From positions 8,617 through 72,616 of the forward strand of contig JBAZCN010000003.1 in the NCBI GenBank assembly GCA_041655035.1: 64,000 nucleotides of DNA, in the 5' to 3' direction. The notes under the pieces were generated by a model, which worked only from the letters and a program-made list of their open reading frames with translations, ran no database searches and had not been told where the DNA came from. Positions 50,601-57,816 of this stretch are shown here, one piece after another. The DNA is from NAT127 sp041655035 (GTDB lineage: Bacteria > Pseudomonadota > Gammaproteobacteria > Pseudomonadales > Porticoccaceae). The translations under genes were made by a program, and so were the position numbers. The first letter of the stretch is position 1. Each line of letters opens with the position of its first letter.

Positions 50601-51080
50601 CTGACCGTGGCCGACTTTGACGGTAGCCCTATGTGGGTGCAGCGGCAGATTGAGGAAACGGTTACGGTGGACGCCCTGAAGGCTGCGCTGACCGGCAATA
50701 CTGAGCACGACATTCGTGAGCAGGCCGCCGCGTTCGTTCGTGGTGCGACGGGCTGGTTTGACTGGGAAGGGAAGGATACCAGCGACTACCTGCCGTATGA
50801 GTTCCGCATCGCCATTGTCAACGCCGGGCGCAAGGCCATGGCCGGAACCGAGCAGCCTTCCAGCCAGTCGCCCAATGACGTGGTGGGCATCCGGGGCAAC
50901 ACCATGGCCTGGAAAGACACGATCAAGAGCTGCGCCGTTCGCGCGGGAGCAGGCAAGTACAAGTGGGATAAGCGCTCTCTGTCATGGAACGTGTACCGTT
51001 CCACCTGGGATTACCTGGTTGCCAACTACCCCAAGGCGGCAGAGCAACTCGAATTGATCGGCGCGACCCGTTCACTGTAA
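44628..51080 (+). CDS. darB: DarB-like methyltransferase-helicase anti-restriction protein
   Basis: 2150 aa. N6-methyltransferase part: AdoMet motif VLDPCAGVGIFGATAP at about 195-210 and catalytic-type motif TNVPFGG at about 260. SNF2/DEAD-like helicase: GVGLGKTFTAL (about 905), FDEAHVFKN (about 1066), ATPITNSPLEMY (about 1120) and GINLQKGTQAIHHLTIGW ... RNGRGVRQGN (about 1500-1525). The C-terminal 400 residues contain further unknown modules. P1 DarB, of similar build, is packaged and shields incoming DNA from type I restriction. AAAGAG precedes the ATG. Confidence 0.88.
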   Translation: MLNRNSLDDAAGGVLARLKLVGELARIKGELNDVGAGPVAAMKRLKLVSRANQIRASLGAAAPQASAAPEAAPVAEPQAAAAPEPQPEGGPEEVLEPRNQTAQYYEFDPNRKPAQRKKDNAEAMALLARIDAGEVAASSLTPEEKLALAKYSGTGGALIGADGKKGSAYEYYTPKPIAEGIWSLMEELGFAGGKVLDPCAGVGIFGATAPLNAAIDAVELNETSGRINGLVNAGPGYSATVAPFERVAAATPDEQYDAVVTNVPFGGVADRGGNQLLDDRYQKEPLQNYFILRTLEKLKPGGLAVFITPPRCVTGKGGKEEELRVKASYMAEFLGAYRLPNAVFGTASADTMTDVIAFRKYSREALDKIAELREQSPKALVEANVQWQPFVNGRYFDGEGKRFILGDFVPKDPNKFRDVDRVVTRQPIAEIARMLKRFPGSRVDWEMLGTVETTPIVYRDGDTITQSGQTLQMQDGRWVPMARTESSASMAELVGKLATPYSAFEGRVQWADAVQCVEHMIETSQSLDIPAWLRGAVAEIRHLKDEGQRAQFWNAGIVGMAADQVFEERMGEETGVNFAEEYPALSDAMQRVSVAARKRPAAIGGKLRDGLAFIGNHYQKKTGFSAVWRGDVRQEAPTVEITADASFEGLRYKTKSIWVSMEDARAIYGDGFDPYADADWCVSPDGKSVTRADDYYIGNYAEFLRRVDADIASAENEDIRAKLLRQKIDAESRIDRVDVSKLSFNLFSPHVTHEEKAEFLRRFVHPSAAVVYDEKTGVKRVDIDVPGSRLTDREKLLNRIGDYLKNGTITLGGAKLDMPDAQALQELRRMVNTANEQFNGWARGNRAVISRLEATASDPERLRFRQVEDEAPMPIPGMSEGLTLHGYQNAYVRKTSREFGGINGFGVGLGKTFTALAATQYAQSIGVKKKTLFVVPNSVLSNWRKEAMRAYSSTDDCLFVGLRIAKDGRATISSSNFDADLTAVMENRHSKIFMTLEAFERIRMRDETISEYEAFMRRADASFSESMDKKEDERAKSKQAGLLSILSDKRGSAPYIEDMGVDSVVFDEAHVFKNSAQTVDFKGAKFLSMSPASKRGIDAQAKAWFIRGQSPLKDGVLMLTATPITNSPLEMYAMLSLAVGHERVNDLCLGIKGADNFMEMMCIKENQDDVTMDGVARTTDVFVGLNNVGVLRKSIGEVATIKSAADVGGQIIVPEREEKPTPVTLPDAVVERLKLYKSAFRYAIDELAEKSPNRGDPEAYDQVAQHFGEELNLIGHPFNLINKMTMLIADPELDQRASFYSYLSTQADKAKQAIEQFNARKITEERPRPGPMTDESAIVGKKKVKDSGGNETELLKIEVRARAIDGGRVVIDSIDPDVQSAFEAIADKIGLDLDVSVPPKLAAMLENFQNEQASPRGIDASGKATSVVKQIVFCDILPLHNKIKRLLTRRAGVPSSAIAIITGRTNNTPDEILAVQDGFNGVGEDSKYQTVIANEKAEVGINLQKGTQAIHHLTIGWTPDSLEQRNGRGVRQGNATERVNLYYYDADGTFDTSKRSMVNKKADWIGQVMDVNGTGSVSVAGGLSREQMEALIDVVGDVDAMRRMQETIAAKEAESRASNNRDRQMINLDTIRKQNTFLNDNRAADSFVIRKIIGLFGLERQADKLRDRIANPKATATAVARNESLLAELMASIGGLRRQIEESATLHRSQWSGGGQTREPATLDSFFAAVRSGKKQKDDDIEAMLRGRSYPSFGLEIVEGGPITNEWQAEVDMAESMIEEAKAAFARQAEEAGGYPADVAEAIARGDGVVYNGKPLTHGTFVRVAGGLAVLALENGRPRAFGRSMDGSPLAADTSAVMAGEWIYRGTAGYDSCLTDAAQIEDIINGDGRIENGFNTVVPEVAQRRKVEALAAYRVFEYRLPQPYFPYVVVPTDADKSEVQRSIFESQKAVVRSFDGGSFVVAGDVAVERANSRSDDRFKLLREYAVAHGMKLTVADFDGSPMWVQRQIEETVTVDALKAALTGNTEHDIREQAAAFVRGATGWFDWEGKDTSDYLPYEFRIAIVNAGRKAMAGTEQPSSQSPNDVVGIRGNTMAWKDTIKSCAVRAGAGKYKWDKRSLSWNVYRSTWDYLVANYPKAAEQLELIGATRSL

Positions 51081-51090
51081 GGATTGAGAC

Positions 51091-51504
51091 ATGGCATACA
51101 CCGAATACAAGTTCGACAAGGAAGCAATCAAGAGCCTGGTGGCCGAGCGCGCCGCCGCCCTGCGCGCCAACCGGGGGTTTTCCAACCTGCTGGCGTTTGG
51201 GCTGGGTGTCGTGGCCGACCGCCTGAACAAAGATCCGCGCCGCTACCGGGATTACGGCCCCTATTGGTGGGCGCTCAAGGACGCCATGAAAGCCGGTGGC
51301 TACAGCCTGGGCGACCAGACTGACCCTCTGGTGAAGCGGGTATACCAGGGCGATAGCGAGGCGGAAACGCTCATCATGGCCGATGAGTTCCGCACCGAAT
51401 ACCTGAAAACGCACATGGTTTATGCAAACCAGTTCCAGCTTGATGCGGGTAGCGCGGACTTTTATGAGCTGTTCGACGCGGATATGGAGTTTCCGGCAGC
51501 CTAA
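51091..51504 (+). CDS. phage protein, unknown
   Basis: 137 aa following DarB by 10 bp. RRYRDYGPYWWALKDAMKAG and an acidic C-terminus. Probably part of the same unit; perhaps packaged with DarB. Family not recognised. Confidence 0.5.
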   Translation: MAYTEYKFDKEAIKSLVAERAAALRANRGFSNLLAFGLGVVADRLNKDPRRYRDYGPYWWALKDAMKAGGYSLGDQTDPLVKRVYQGDSEAETLIMADEFRTEYLKTHMVYANQFQLDAGSADFYELFDADMEFPAA

Positions 51505-51513
51505 AGCGTAGGG

Positions 51514-51555
51514 CGGAAAATCAGGCAGGGGCATCGTTGCGGCAGAACATACTCT
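51514..51555 (+). promoter_or_regulatory. late promoter element 6 (portal, leaderless)
   Basis: CGGAAAA at 51514 and TACTCT at 51550, 36 bp apart; 7 bp then separate the -10 from the portal ATG at 51563, which has no Shine-Dalgarno. Confidence 0.7.
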
Positions 51556-51562
51556 GTTCCGC

Positions 51563-53125
51563 ATGGACGATACCCCCAACACCGCCGATTCGACACGGCC
51601 AGGCTTCCTGGCCCGCCTTGGCCTGTCGCGCAAGCGATGGCAGTCAACGCACGTCGCGCCATCAAGAGAGATTCGGGCTTCCGATACGCACCTGTACGGA
51701 GCCGGAACAACCACGGTTGCCTCCTTGCTGGGGTCTGGAAACCGTGGCGCACGGTCGCGCCAGATCATCTACGAGAAGTGGATGCGCATGGAGGGCGACC
51801 CGATCATCAGCAGTGCATTGCAGTTGCTGGTGACTTCGGCGCTGGGCGGCCATGAAACCAGCGGCGACCTGGTGTTCGTTGAAAAAACGGCAGAAGCGAA
51901 AAAGGACAAACGCCTTGCCGCTATCGCCGACGAGGTTTCCGCAAAGTTGTCGCCCCTGTTCAATCGGGTGGCTTTTCAGATGGCCTACACGGGGTCGGCT
52001 TACGGCGATTCCTACGCTCGAATCTATACCGACGCCACCGGCGTTGTGGATCTTCACTCTGACGAAATGGTGCGCCCGCAGTTGGTGCAGCCATTCGAAC
52101 GTGGGAGCCGTACCATCGGCTTTGCCGTGTCCATTGGTGAACGAAACTTCGAGCGCCTGGACGTGACCCAGCTCGCGCGCCTGAAGATGCCGCGTACCCA
52201 GTGGATTCCGCAGTTCGGCGTAGTCGAGAAGTCGCTGAAAGTCGCCCTGAAAGAGAACAACATCGACAACCTGCCGATCATGCCGAGCATGGTGGGCGGC
52301 TCGATGCTCTACAACGCCGAAGAACCCTATGACAACTTGTCGGCATCGCTGCTGGGCCTGGTGGGGCAGCGGTGGATGGATTCGATTGATGAGCAGATGG
52401 TGGCCGTCAACCTGGAGTCCATGACGCTGGAGCAGCAAGAGCGGTTCGTGGAGTCGGTAAAGGGTATGCTCATGGCGTCGAAGAAGTATGCCGAGCAGGC
52501 AGTGACACGGGGCCGCCCGATCATGGAGCGCATCCGGCACATCATCCCGGTCTTCAATGAGAAGCAACTGACGAATATCGGCCCCGGCAACGGCGGCCAG
52601 ACAGGCCGCGCCGCGACGATCAGCATTGAGGACGTGCTGCTGCATGCTCGCTTGCTGTCCGGCGCCCTGGGCGTCGATCTTTCCATGCTGGGCTTTGCCG
52701 ACCAGCTTTCCGGCGGCCTGGGCGAAGGCGGCTTCTTCCGTGTGTCCGCGCAGGCGGCGGAGCGCGCGCGGGTCATCCGCGTGGCGCTGTCCGACTTCTT
52801 CCATCACGTTATCGACATTCATACTGCCCGCCGTTATGGCGTGGTGTTTCATGAGAGCGAACGTCCTTGGGAAATCAACTTCTTTGGCTCCATATCCGCC
52901 CTGGAGGCAGAGAAACAGCGTACACGCACCGATTCCATGAACTCCGGCATGCTGCTTGTGCAGGCCATGCAGATGCTCAAGGAAATGGGGGCTTCCAAGG
53001 ACATCATGGCCGAGTTTCTGGCAAAGACCATGCTTCTGGACGAAGACCAGGCCGCGCTCTACGCCACCATCGTGGACGCCAAGCCGCAGGGTAACGACAT
53101 GGGCGGGTTCGGCGGGGGGGTGTAG
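51563..53125 (+). CDS. portal protein
   Basis: 520 aa. HLYGAGTTTVASLLGSGNRG, IIYEKWMRMEGDPIISSALQ, a LYNAEEPYDNLSASLLGLVG segment and the long central helix plus FFRVSAQAAERARVIRVALS are portal-like. Forms the dodecameric vertex for DNA passage. It is encoded about 28 kb from terminase, an unusual place. Confidence 0.8.
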   Translation: MDDTPNTADSTRPGFLARLGLSRKRWQSTHVAPSREIRASDTHLYGAGTTTVASLLGSGNRGARSRQIIYEKWMRMEGDPIISSALQLLVTSALGGHETSGDLVFVEKTAEAKKDKRLAAIADEVSAKLSPLFNRVAFQMAYTGSAYGDSYARIYTDATGVVDLHSDEMVRPQLVQPFERGSRTIGFAVSIGERNFERLDVTQLARLKMPRTQWIPQFGVVEKSLKVALKENNIDNLPIMPSMVGGSMLYNAEEPYDNLSASLLGLVGQRWMDSIDEQMVAVNLESMTLEQQERFVESVKGMLMASKKYAEQAVTRGRPIMERIRHIIPVFNEKQLTNIGPGNGGQTGRAATISIEDVLLHARLLSGALGVDLSMLGFADQLSGGLGEGGFFRVSAQAAERARVIRVALSDFFHHVIDIHTARRYGVVFHESERPWEINFFGSISALEAEKQRTRTDSMNSGMLLVQAMQMLKEMGASKDIMAEFLAKTMLLDEDQAALYATIVDAKPQGNDMGGFGGGV

Positions 53126-53127
53126 GC

Positions 53128-54045
53128 ATGTCCTTGTATAACAACGTCGCGGAAAGCCTGTCGGGCGGAAGCCTGATTGGTTCGATTCGCACCGGCATGA
53201 ACGCTGCCCTGGGTGGAGTTGCTAATTCAGCCGCCCAGGCCATGGGTGGCGGCCAGGTGGCGCAGACGGTCGCCAAGATGGGGCAGAGCGCAGCGGTCAA
53301 TGCCGCCGTGAACGTCGTCAACAAGCATGTTCCCATGCAGGCCCAGCGCGCCGTCAATCTGGGAACCGGCGTGGTGGGCGACATCATGCGCGGCGACTGG
53401 GATGGCGCGGGCATGCGCGTCCTGAACTCCGGCATCCTGAATGAAATGCTGCCAGGGTTTGGCGGCGGCATCATGGCGCAAACCGCCTACTGGGGCGGCG
53501 CTACGCCGCTGCTGGGCGGCATCAGCCCGAGCGAGGCCAAGCGCATCTACGACGAAGTGCGCGGTGAGCGGCTTTCCAAAAAGAACCTGTGGCTGCTGGA
53601 GGTGACAAGCAGGCTGGGCGGTGGAGGCATGAACATGCCAGACCGTTTCAACCTGTTCGCCACCGAGGTCGAGTATTCGCCCTTCATCATGGCGGGCGAC
53701 AAGGTGCGTGTAGGCGGCTCCGTGGTCGATGCAATTCAAGGCACGGAGCCTGTCGAAATGCGTATGACGACGCTTGACGATGAGGCCGGTTCAATCAAGC
53801 GGTGGTTTGCTGCTCACCATGGCGCCGCGTCCGCGCGCGACGGCACCATTGGCGAGCCGGATTCCTACGCCATCACCGTCAAGGTGGTTCATTCATTTAT
53901 TACGGCTGCAAGCAACCGGGGCGGGTACGAGGACATCGGCCTGTTCCGGCCAGTCAACCTGGACGTGGCGCTTTCTCGCAGGGAAGACGGGCTGCAAGAG
54001 GTGCAGATGACACTTTCTCAACTAGACACATTTATGAAGCCATGA
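53128..54045 (+). CDS. tail protein (tube initiator or baseplate)
   Basis: 305 aa. The first 90 residues are Ala/Gly-rich helices with membrane-like hydrophobicity; the second half is a beta domain (NLFATEVEYSPFIMAGDKVR ... NLDVALSRREDGLQEVQMTL) resembling tube-related proteins. Positioned before the tape measure. The assignment within the tail is uncertain. Confidence 0.55.
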   Translation: MSLYNNVAESLSGGSLIGSIRTGMNAALGGVANSAAQAMGGGQVAQTVAKMGQSAAVNAAVNVVNKHVPMQAQRAVNLGTGVVGDIMRGDWDGAGMRVLNSGILNEMLPGFGGGIMAQTAYWGGATPLLGGISPSEAKRIYDEVRGERLSKKNLWLLEVTSRLGGGGMNMPDRFNLFATEVEYSPFIMAGDKVRVGGSVVDAIQGTEPVEMRMTTLDDEAGSIKRWFAAHHGAASARDGTIGEPDSYAITVKVVHSFITAASNRGGYEDIGLFRPVNLDVALSRREDGLQEVQMTLSQLDTFMKP

Positions 54046-54683
54046 GCGCAGGCGTTTACATCATCAAGAACATTAAAAATGGGAAGGTGTATGTTGGCAG
54101 CTCTGCCGACATACCTACCAGGTGGCGCAAGCATAGAGGAACGCTTGAGGCTGGTACGCACCACAACACAAAACTACAGCGTGCATGGTTCAAATATGGT
54201 CGAGATGTATTTTCGTTTGAGGTGGTGGAGATCGAGCCGGACTACGAAAAACGTCTCAAGGCAGAGCAGAGGCTTATTGACCAGCAAAATTCCGCAGTCA
54301 CTGGATACAACATTTACAGCACGGCGGGGAGTCCTCAAGGGTATAGGCACTCTGAGGAAACAATCGCAAAGATTTCTGCTTCGCAGAAGGGCAGGAAGAA
54401 ACCGGCTGGACACGGGGAGCGGGTTTCTGCGGCCCGCAAGGGCATGGCTGTCGGTGCGGATGAGATTGCGCGCTTGGGTGCAATCCGACCCAAATTCCAT
54501 ACCGCTGAATCGCGGGAAAAAATGTCCGCATCACGGCGCGGAAATACGCACCGGCGCGGCTTCAAGGCGTCCGATGAGACGAGGGCCAAGCAGTCAGCAG
54601 CCTTGAAGGGGCGGCCAAAGTCTGAAGAGGCAAGGCGCAATATTGCCGCAGCCGTCCGTCGCCGATTCGGCAAAGAGAGTTGA
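54042..54683 (+). CDS. GIY-YIG homing endonuclease
   Basis: 213 aa. GVYIIKNIKNGKVYVGSSAD at the start (GVYIIKN...KVYVGSS, GIY-YIG type), RxxHRG and the EQRLI...GYNIYSTAGSP part complete the domain; then three NUMOD3-like repeats (YRHSEETIAKISASQKGR, FHTAESREKMSASRRG, GFKASDETRAKQSAALKGR). Overlaps the upstream tail gene by 4 bp and is clearly less GC-rich than the neighbours, indicating a mobile insertion between two tail genes. Confidence 0.9.
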   Translation: MSAGVYIIKNIKNGKVYVGSSADIPTRWRKHRGTLEAGTHHNTKLQRAWFKYGRDVFSFEVVEIEPDYEKRLKAEQRLIDQQNSAVTGYNIYSTAGSPQGYRHSEETIAKISASQKGRKKPAGHGERVSAARKGMAVGADEIARLGAIRPKFHTAESREKMSASRRGNTHRRGFKASDETRAKQSAALKGRPKSEEARRNIAAAVRRRFGKES

Positions 54684-54685
54684 AT

Positions 54686-57600
54686 ATGGCACTGAAGCAT
54701 GACGCCCAAGGATTCCTGGTTGGCGACCCTATCGACTTGAGCGCCCTGGTGGCCGAATGGGCTGGCATCCGTGAGGACGTGCGGGCCATTCGGCAGGCGG
54801 TGCTTGGGATTGAGCAGGCCATGAGCAGCATGGCGCCGGAGTCCACGCCGGTGGCGCTTGCCGTGCCTGGTCGCAGCACCGGCCTTGAAGAAGCTGACCC
54901 GGCTGTAAAGGCGCTGTCCGAAGTCGCACAGCCGGTGATCGCCATCCAGCCAGTTGAGAGCACCGGCGCGCCAGTGCAGCACCAGCAGCCAGAAGCTGCC
55001 CGTCCTGCGCCATCGGCGGCGTCCGCTCCAGCCGCGTCCAGAGACGTGCGGCAAATCCCCGTTTTGTTGCGCACACCGGCCACGCCGAAGGCGAATGCAG
55101 CCGGAGGCGGGCGAGAGGGGGCGGCAGATGCCGCCGTGAACAGGGTAGTTGCCGAGCTGCGCGCCACACGGGCGGCAACGCTACGCGCGCCGGTGGAGCC
55201 GCCGCGCCGGGATAGTCGTGGCAGGTTCGTGAAGGGGCAGGAAGCCAATCAGTCGAAACCCGGCCAGCGCTCCGATGGATCTTCGCCGCGCGAAGAGGAA
55301 GAGCAGGATGAAAGCCTGGTTCGGTCGCTGACTGACCGTGTAACCGGAGCGGTTCGGGAGGCCAGCACCGGCCTTGAAGAAGCTGACCCGGCTGTAAAGG
55401 CGCTGTCCGAAGTCGCACAGCCGGTGGCTCGTGGCTTCGAACTGATAACAGGCGGCGGCGACCAGCAGAAAAAGCAGGAACGCTGGCTGCGCCGCATCTT
55501 CACTACGCTGACCGGCTCCCGGAAAGAGCAAGGTCTGTTCAACAAGATTGCGGCCAAGCGCCTGAAGGCTATCGAAGAAAAGCCGGTGCCGGACGGCGAC
55601 AGCATGGGAATGAGCTTCATTGGCGGTCTACTGGGCTTGCTGGGTGGCCTGTTCGCCAAGATTCCCGGCATTGGCAAGCTGCTTCCGGGTGCCGCTGGTG
55701 CCGCTGGCGCGGCGGGTGCTGCGGCAGGTATGGGGAAGGCTGCCAAGGGCGGCGGCATTGGCCGCATGCTGCGCCGCGTTCCGATTCTGGGGGCGCTGAT
55801 TGGCGGCGCTGGCCTTGCCTACGACCTCTACAGCTCCGAAAACGACGAAACCTTGACGCGCCGAGAGAAAGACCAGAGGGCAGGGCGCGGAACGGGGAGC
55901 CTGGCTGGTGCCGTCGGCGGTATGTGGGCTGGCGCGAAGCTGGGCGCTGCCGTGGGCGCCCTGGGTGGGCCGATTGGCGCTGCGATTGGCGGCGTTGTGG
56001 GCGGTGCCGCCGGACTGTTCTTTGGCGACAAGGCCGGGCAGGTGGTGGGCGAAACGGTGGGCGGCTGGGTGTCCGACCTTCGGGAAGCCGACGTTGGCGG
56101 GATGATCGCCCAGAAATGGGATGCGGCTGTCGAGCGTTTCAGCTCCAAATGGGATGAGGTGTCGGGCTGGTTCAGCTCGAAATGGGATGAAGTTTCGGAG
56201 CGGTTTACGTCCAAATGGGATGAAGTGTCCGAACGCTTCAGCTCCAAGTGGGATGAGCTGACCAAGGGCTTGCAGAGCAAGTGGGATGGGCTGGTTGGCG
56301 ACCTGAAGGGTCTATGGGGCGACATCACCAGCGCAGCCGAGGATGCCTTTGACTGGGTGAAGAGCAAGGGCGACCAAGCCAACGACTACATCAAGTCCGT
56401 TACCGGCGTGGACGTGAAGGAAACCGCCAGAACTGCCGTGAACAGCACCAGAGAGGTGGCTGCTACCGCAATCGCATCAGTCAGGAGCGCAGGCAACGCG
56501 GCCAATGAGGTAGTAAAGGACTGGACTGGCGTGGATGTGAAAGCATCTGCCGGTCGCGCCGTGACTGCGGCCAAGGATGGCGCTGCCTGGGTGGGTGATA
56601 GGGCGACGGCTGCCAAGGATTGGGTTCTCGGCAAAACATCCAAACTATTCGAGTCTGGGAGCGGGGGCGCTGGAACGGTGTCTACAGGGCGTGGCGACCA
56701 CGGCGGCGCATCCTATGGAACCTATCAGCTCGCATCGAATACAGGAACCCTGAAAAAGTTTCTTGACTCAACCTCTTATGGCGAGCAATTCAAGGGCATG
56801 ACGCCCGGAACCAGAGAGTTCAATGACAAGTGGAAACAGATCGCCAGGGATGACCCGAATTTTGGCGATGCCCAGCATGAGTTCATCAAGCAGACACATT
56901 TTGACCCGCAGATTGAGAGGCTGAATAAGGCCGGGATTGACCTGTCTGGTCGTGGCGCCGCCGTAAAGGATTCCGTATGGAGCACATCAGTCCAGTTTGG
57001 TGGAAACAGCAGCCTGATCGAGAAAGCCCTGGCTGGACGCGATGTTGAGAAAATGTCGGATTCTGAAATCGTGTCCACTATTCAGGACTACAAGATTCAG
57101 AATAACGATAGGCTTTTCGCAAGCTCTTCAGATGCAGTGAGAAGGGGAACGCTTAATCGCGCGCATCAAGAGAAAGTGCGCCTTCTTGAGCTTGCCCAGG
57201 CCGATATTCAGGCGCGGTCTGACGAGCGATCCACCCCTGCCGCATCGACAATGGAGGCGCTTTTGGTTGCCGCAACGCCAGCGGAGCACCCTGTTCAAGC
57301 TGGGCGTGGAGTTGAGGCCAGTCCGCGAAATGAGGGTGTAGGACGCGAGGGTGGAGAGCGGGCGCTGGCAATGGCACCTGGCGAGGGTGCGACGGGGCCG
57401 GTTTCCGCTGGCGCGCCTGCATCCGCGCCCGCGCCATCGACCGCTGCCCCGGCATCATCGCCGGAAGTGGCCGTTACCGCGCCGCCTGCGGCCCCTGCCG
57501 CTCCCGTGGTTGCCGGTGCGGCCATGCCCGAAGCCATCAGCCTGGCGGCCCCTGCCGCGCCGGTGGTGGCCGTTGCATCCGTTCCAGCGGTTCCGAGCGC

Positions 57601-57766
57601 CCCCACTATGCCACCTATCGCTGACGCGCCGCCGGTGTCCGTGCCAATGGCGTCCGGCGATACGCGCAAGCCCGTGGCCGTGGTGTCTGCGCCGACCGAG
57701 GTGGGCCAAGACTTGCGTGAGCGCGGTATTGCGCACATTGCCACCGGCGGGCTGGGCAAGGGCTAA
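54686..57766 (+). CDS. tape measure-like protein with internal repeats and lysozyme-like domain
   Basis: 1026 aa, ATG at 54686 with AGAGAG upstream (an in-frame TTG at 54680 is less likely). Layout: Ala/Pro-rich start with a duplicated 21-residue block (from codons about 63 and 226), hydrophobic Gly/Ala segments at about 310-355 and 405-460, five 11-residue KWDEVS repeats at about 485-540, then at about 655-850 a lysozyme-like domain (GDHGGASYGTYQLASNTGTL) and a Pro/Ala-rich tail. Sets tail length and probably helps cross the cell wall. Confidence 0.7.
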   Translation: MALKHDAQGFLVGDPIDLSALVAEWAGIREDVRAIRQAVLGIEQAMSSMAPESTPVALAVPGRSTGLEEADPAVKALSEVAQPVIAIQPVESTGAPVQHQQPEAARPAPSAASAPAASRDVRQIPVLLRTPATPKANAAGGGREGAADAAVNRVVAELRATRAATLRAPVEPPRRDSRGRFVKGQEANQSKPGQRSDGSSPREEEEQDESLVRSLTDRVTGAVREASTGLEEADPAVKALSEVAQPVARGFELITGGGDQQKKQERWLRRIFTTLTGSRKEQGLFNKIAAKRLKAIEEKPVPDGDSMGMSFIGGLLGLLGGLFAKIPGIGKLLPGAAGAAGAAGAAAGMGKAAKGGGIGRMLRRVPILGALIGGAGLAYDLYSSENDETLTRREKDQRAGRGTGSLAGAVGGMWAGAKLGAAVGALGGPIGAAIGGVVGGAAGLFFGDKAGQVVGETVGGWVSDLREADVGGMIAQKWDAAVERFSSKWDEVSGWFSSKWDEVSERFTSKWDEVSERFSSKWDELTKGLQSKWDGLVGDLKGLWGDITSAAEDAFDWVKSKGDQANDYIKSVTGVDVKETARTAVNSTREVAATAIASVRSAGNAANEVVKDWTGVDVKASAGRAVTAAKDGAAWVGDRATAAKDWVLGKTSKLFESGSGGAGTVSTGRGDHGGASYGTYQLASNTGTLKKFLDSTSYGEQFKGMTPGTREFNDKWKQIARDDPNFGDAQHEFIKQTHFDPQIERLNKAGIDLSGRGAAVKDSVWSTSVQFGGNSSLIEKALAGRDVEKMSDSEIVSTIQDYKIQNNDRLFASSSDAVRRGTLNRAHQEKVRLLELAQADIQARSDERSTPAASTMEALLVAATPAEHPVQAGRGVEASPRNEGVGREGGERALAMAPGEGATGPVSAGAPASAPAPSTAAPASSPEVAVTAPPAAPAAPVVAGAAMPEAISLAAPAAPVVAVASVPAVPSAPTMPPIADAPPVSVPMASGDTRKPVAVVSAPTEVGQDLRERGIAHIATGGLGKG
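54874..54937 (+). repeat. 64-bp perfect direct repeat, copy 1
   Basis: Identical to 55363-55426, 489 bp (163 codons) apart and in frame. Identity in third codon positions indicates a recent duplication. Confidence 0.9.
55363..55426 (+). repeat. 64-bp perfect direct repeat, copy 2
   Basis: Second copy; encodes the same block starting STGLEEADPAVKALSE. Confidence 0.9.
56138..56302 (+). repeat. five 33-bp tandem repeats coding F-S-S-KWDEVS-type units
   Basis: Units of 11 codons: FSSKWDEVSGW, FSSKWDEVSER, FTSKWDEVSER, FSSKWDELTKG, LQSKWDGLVGD. Typical amphipathic helical repeats of tape measure proteins. Confidence 0.85.
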
Positions 57767-57767
57767 A

Positions 57768-57809
57768 CGGAAAACTGACCGCTTCCTGGTGCTGCCTGAA
57801 GTCTACTCT
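57768..57809 (+). promoter_or_regulatory. late promoter element 7 (leaderless)
   Basis: CGGAAAA at 57768, TACTCT at 57804, 36 bp apart; 7 bp then the ATG at 57817, again without a Shine-Dalgarno. Confidence 0.7.
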
Positions 57810-57816
57810 TTCCAGC

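Noticed and set aside
43908..50708. Very long minus-strand open frames (up to 1278 aa) opposite the polyvalent genes
   Set aside because: They lie antisense to the 1626- and 2150-aa genes, which have clear domains; high GC keeps the opposite frame open. Their sequence is His/Arg/Leu-rich with no recognisable domains.
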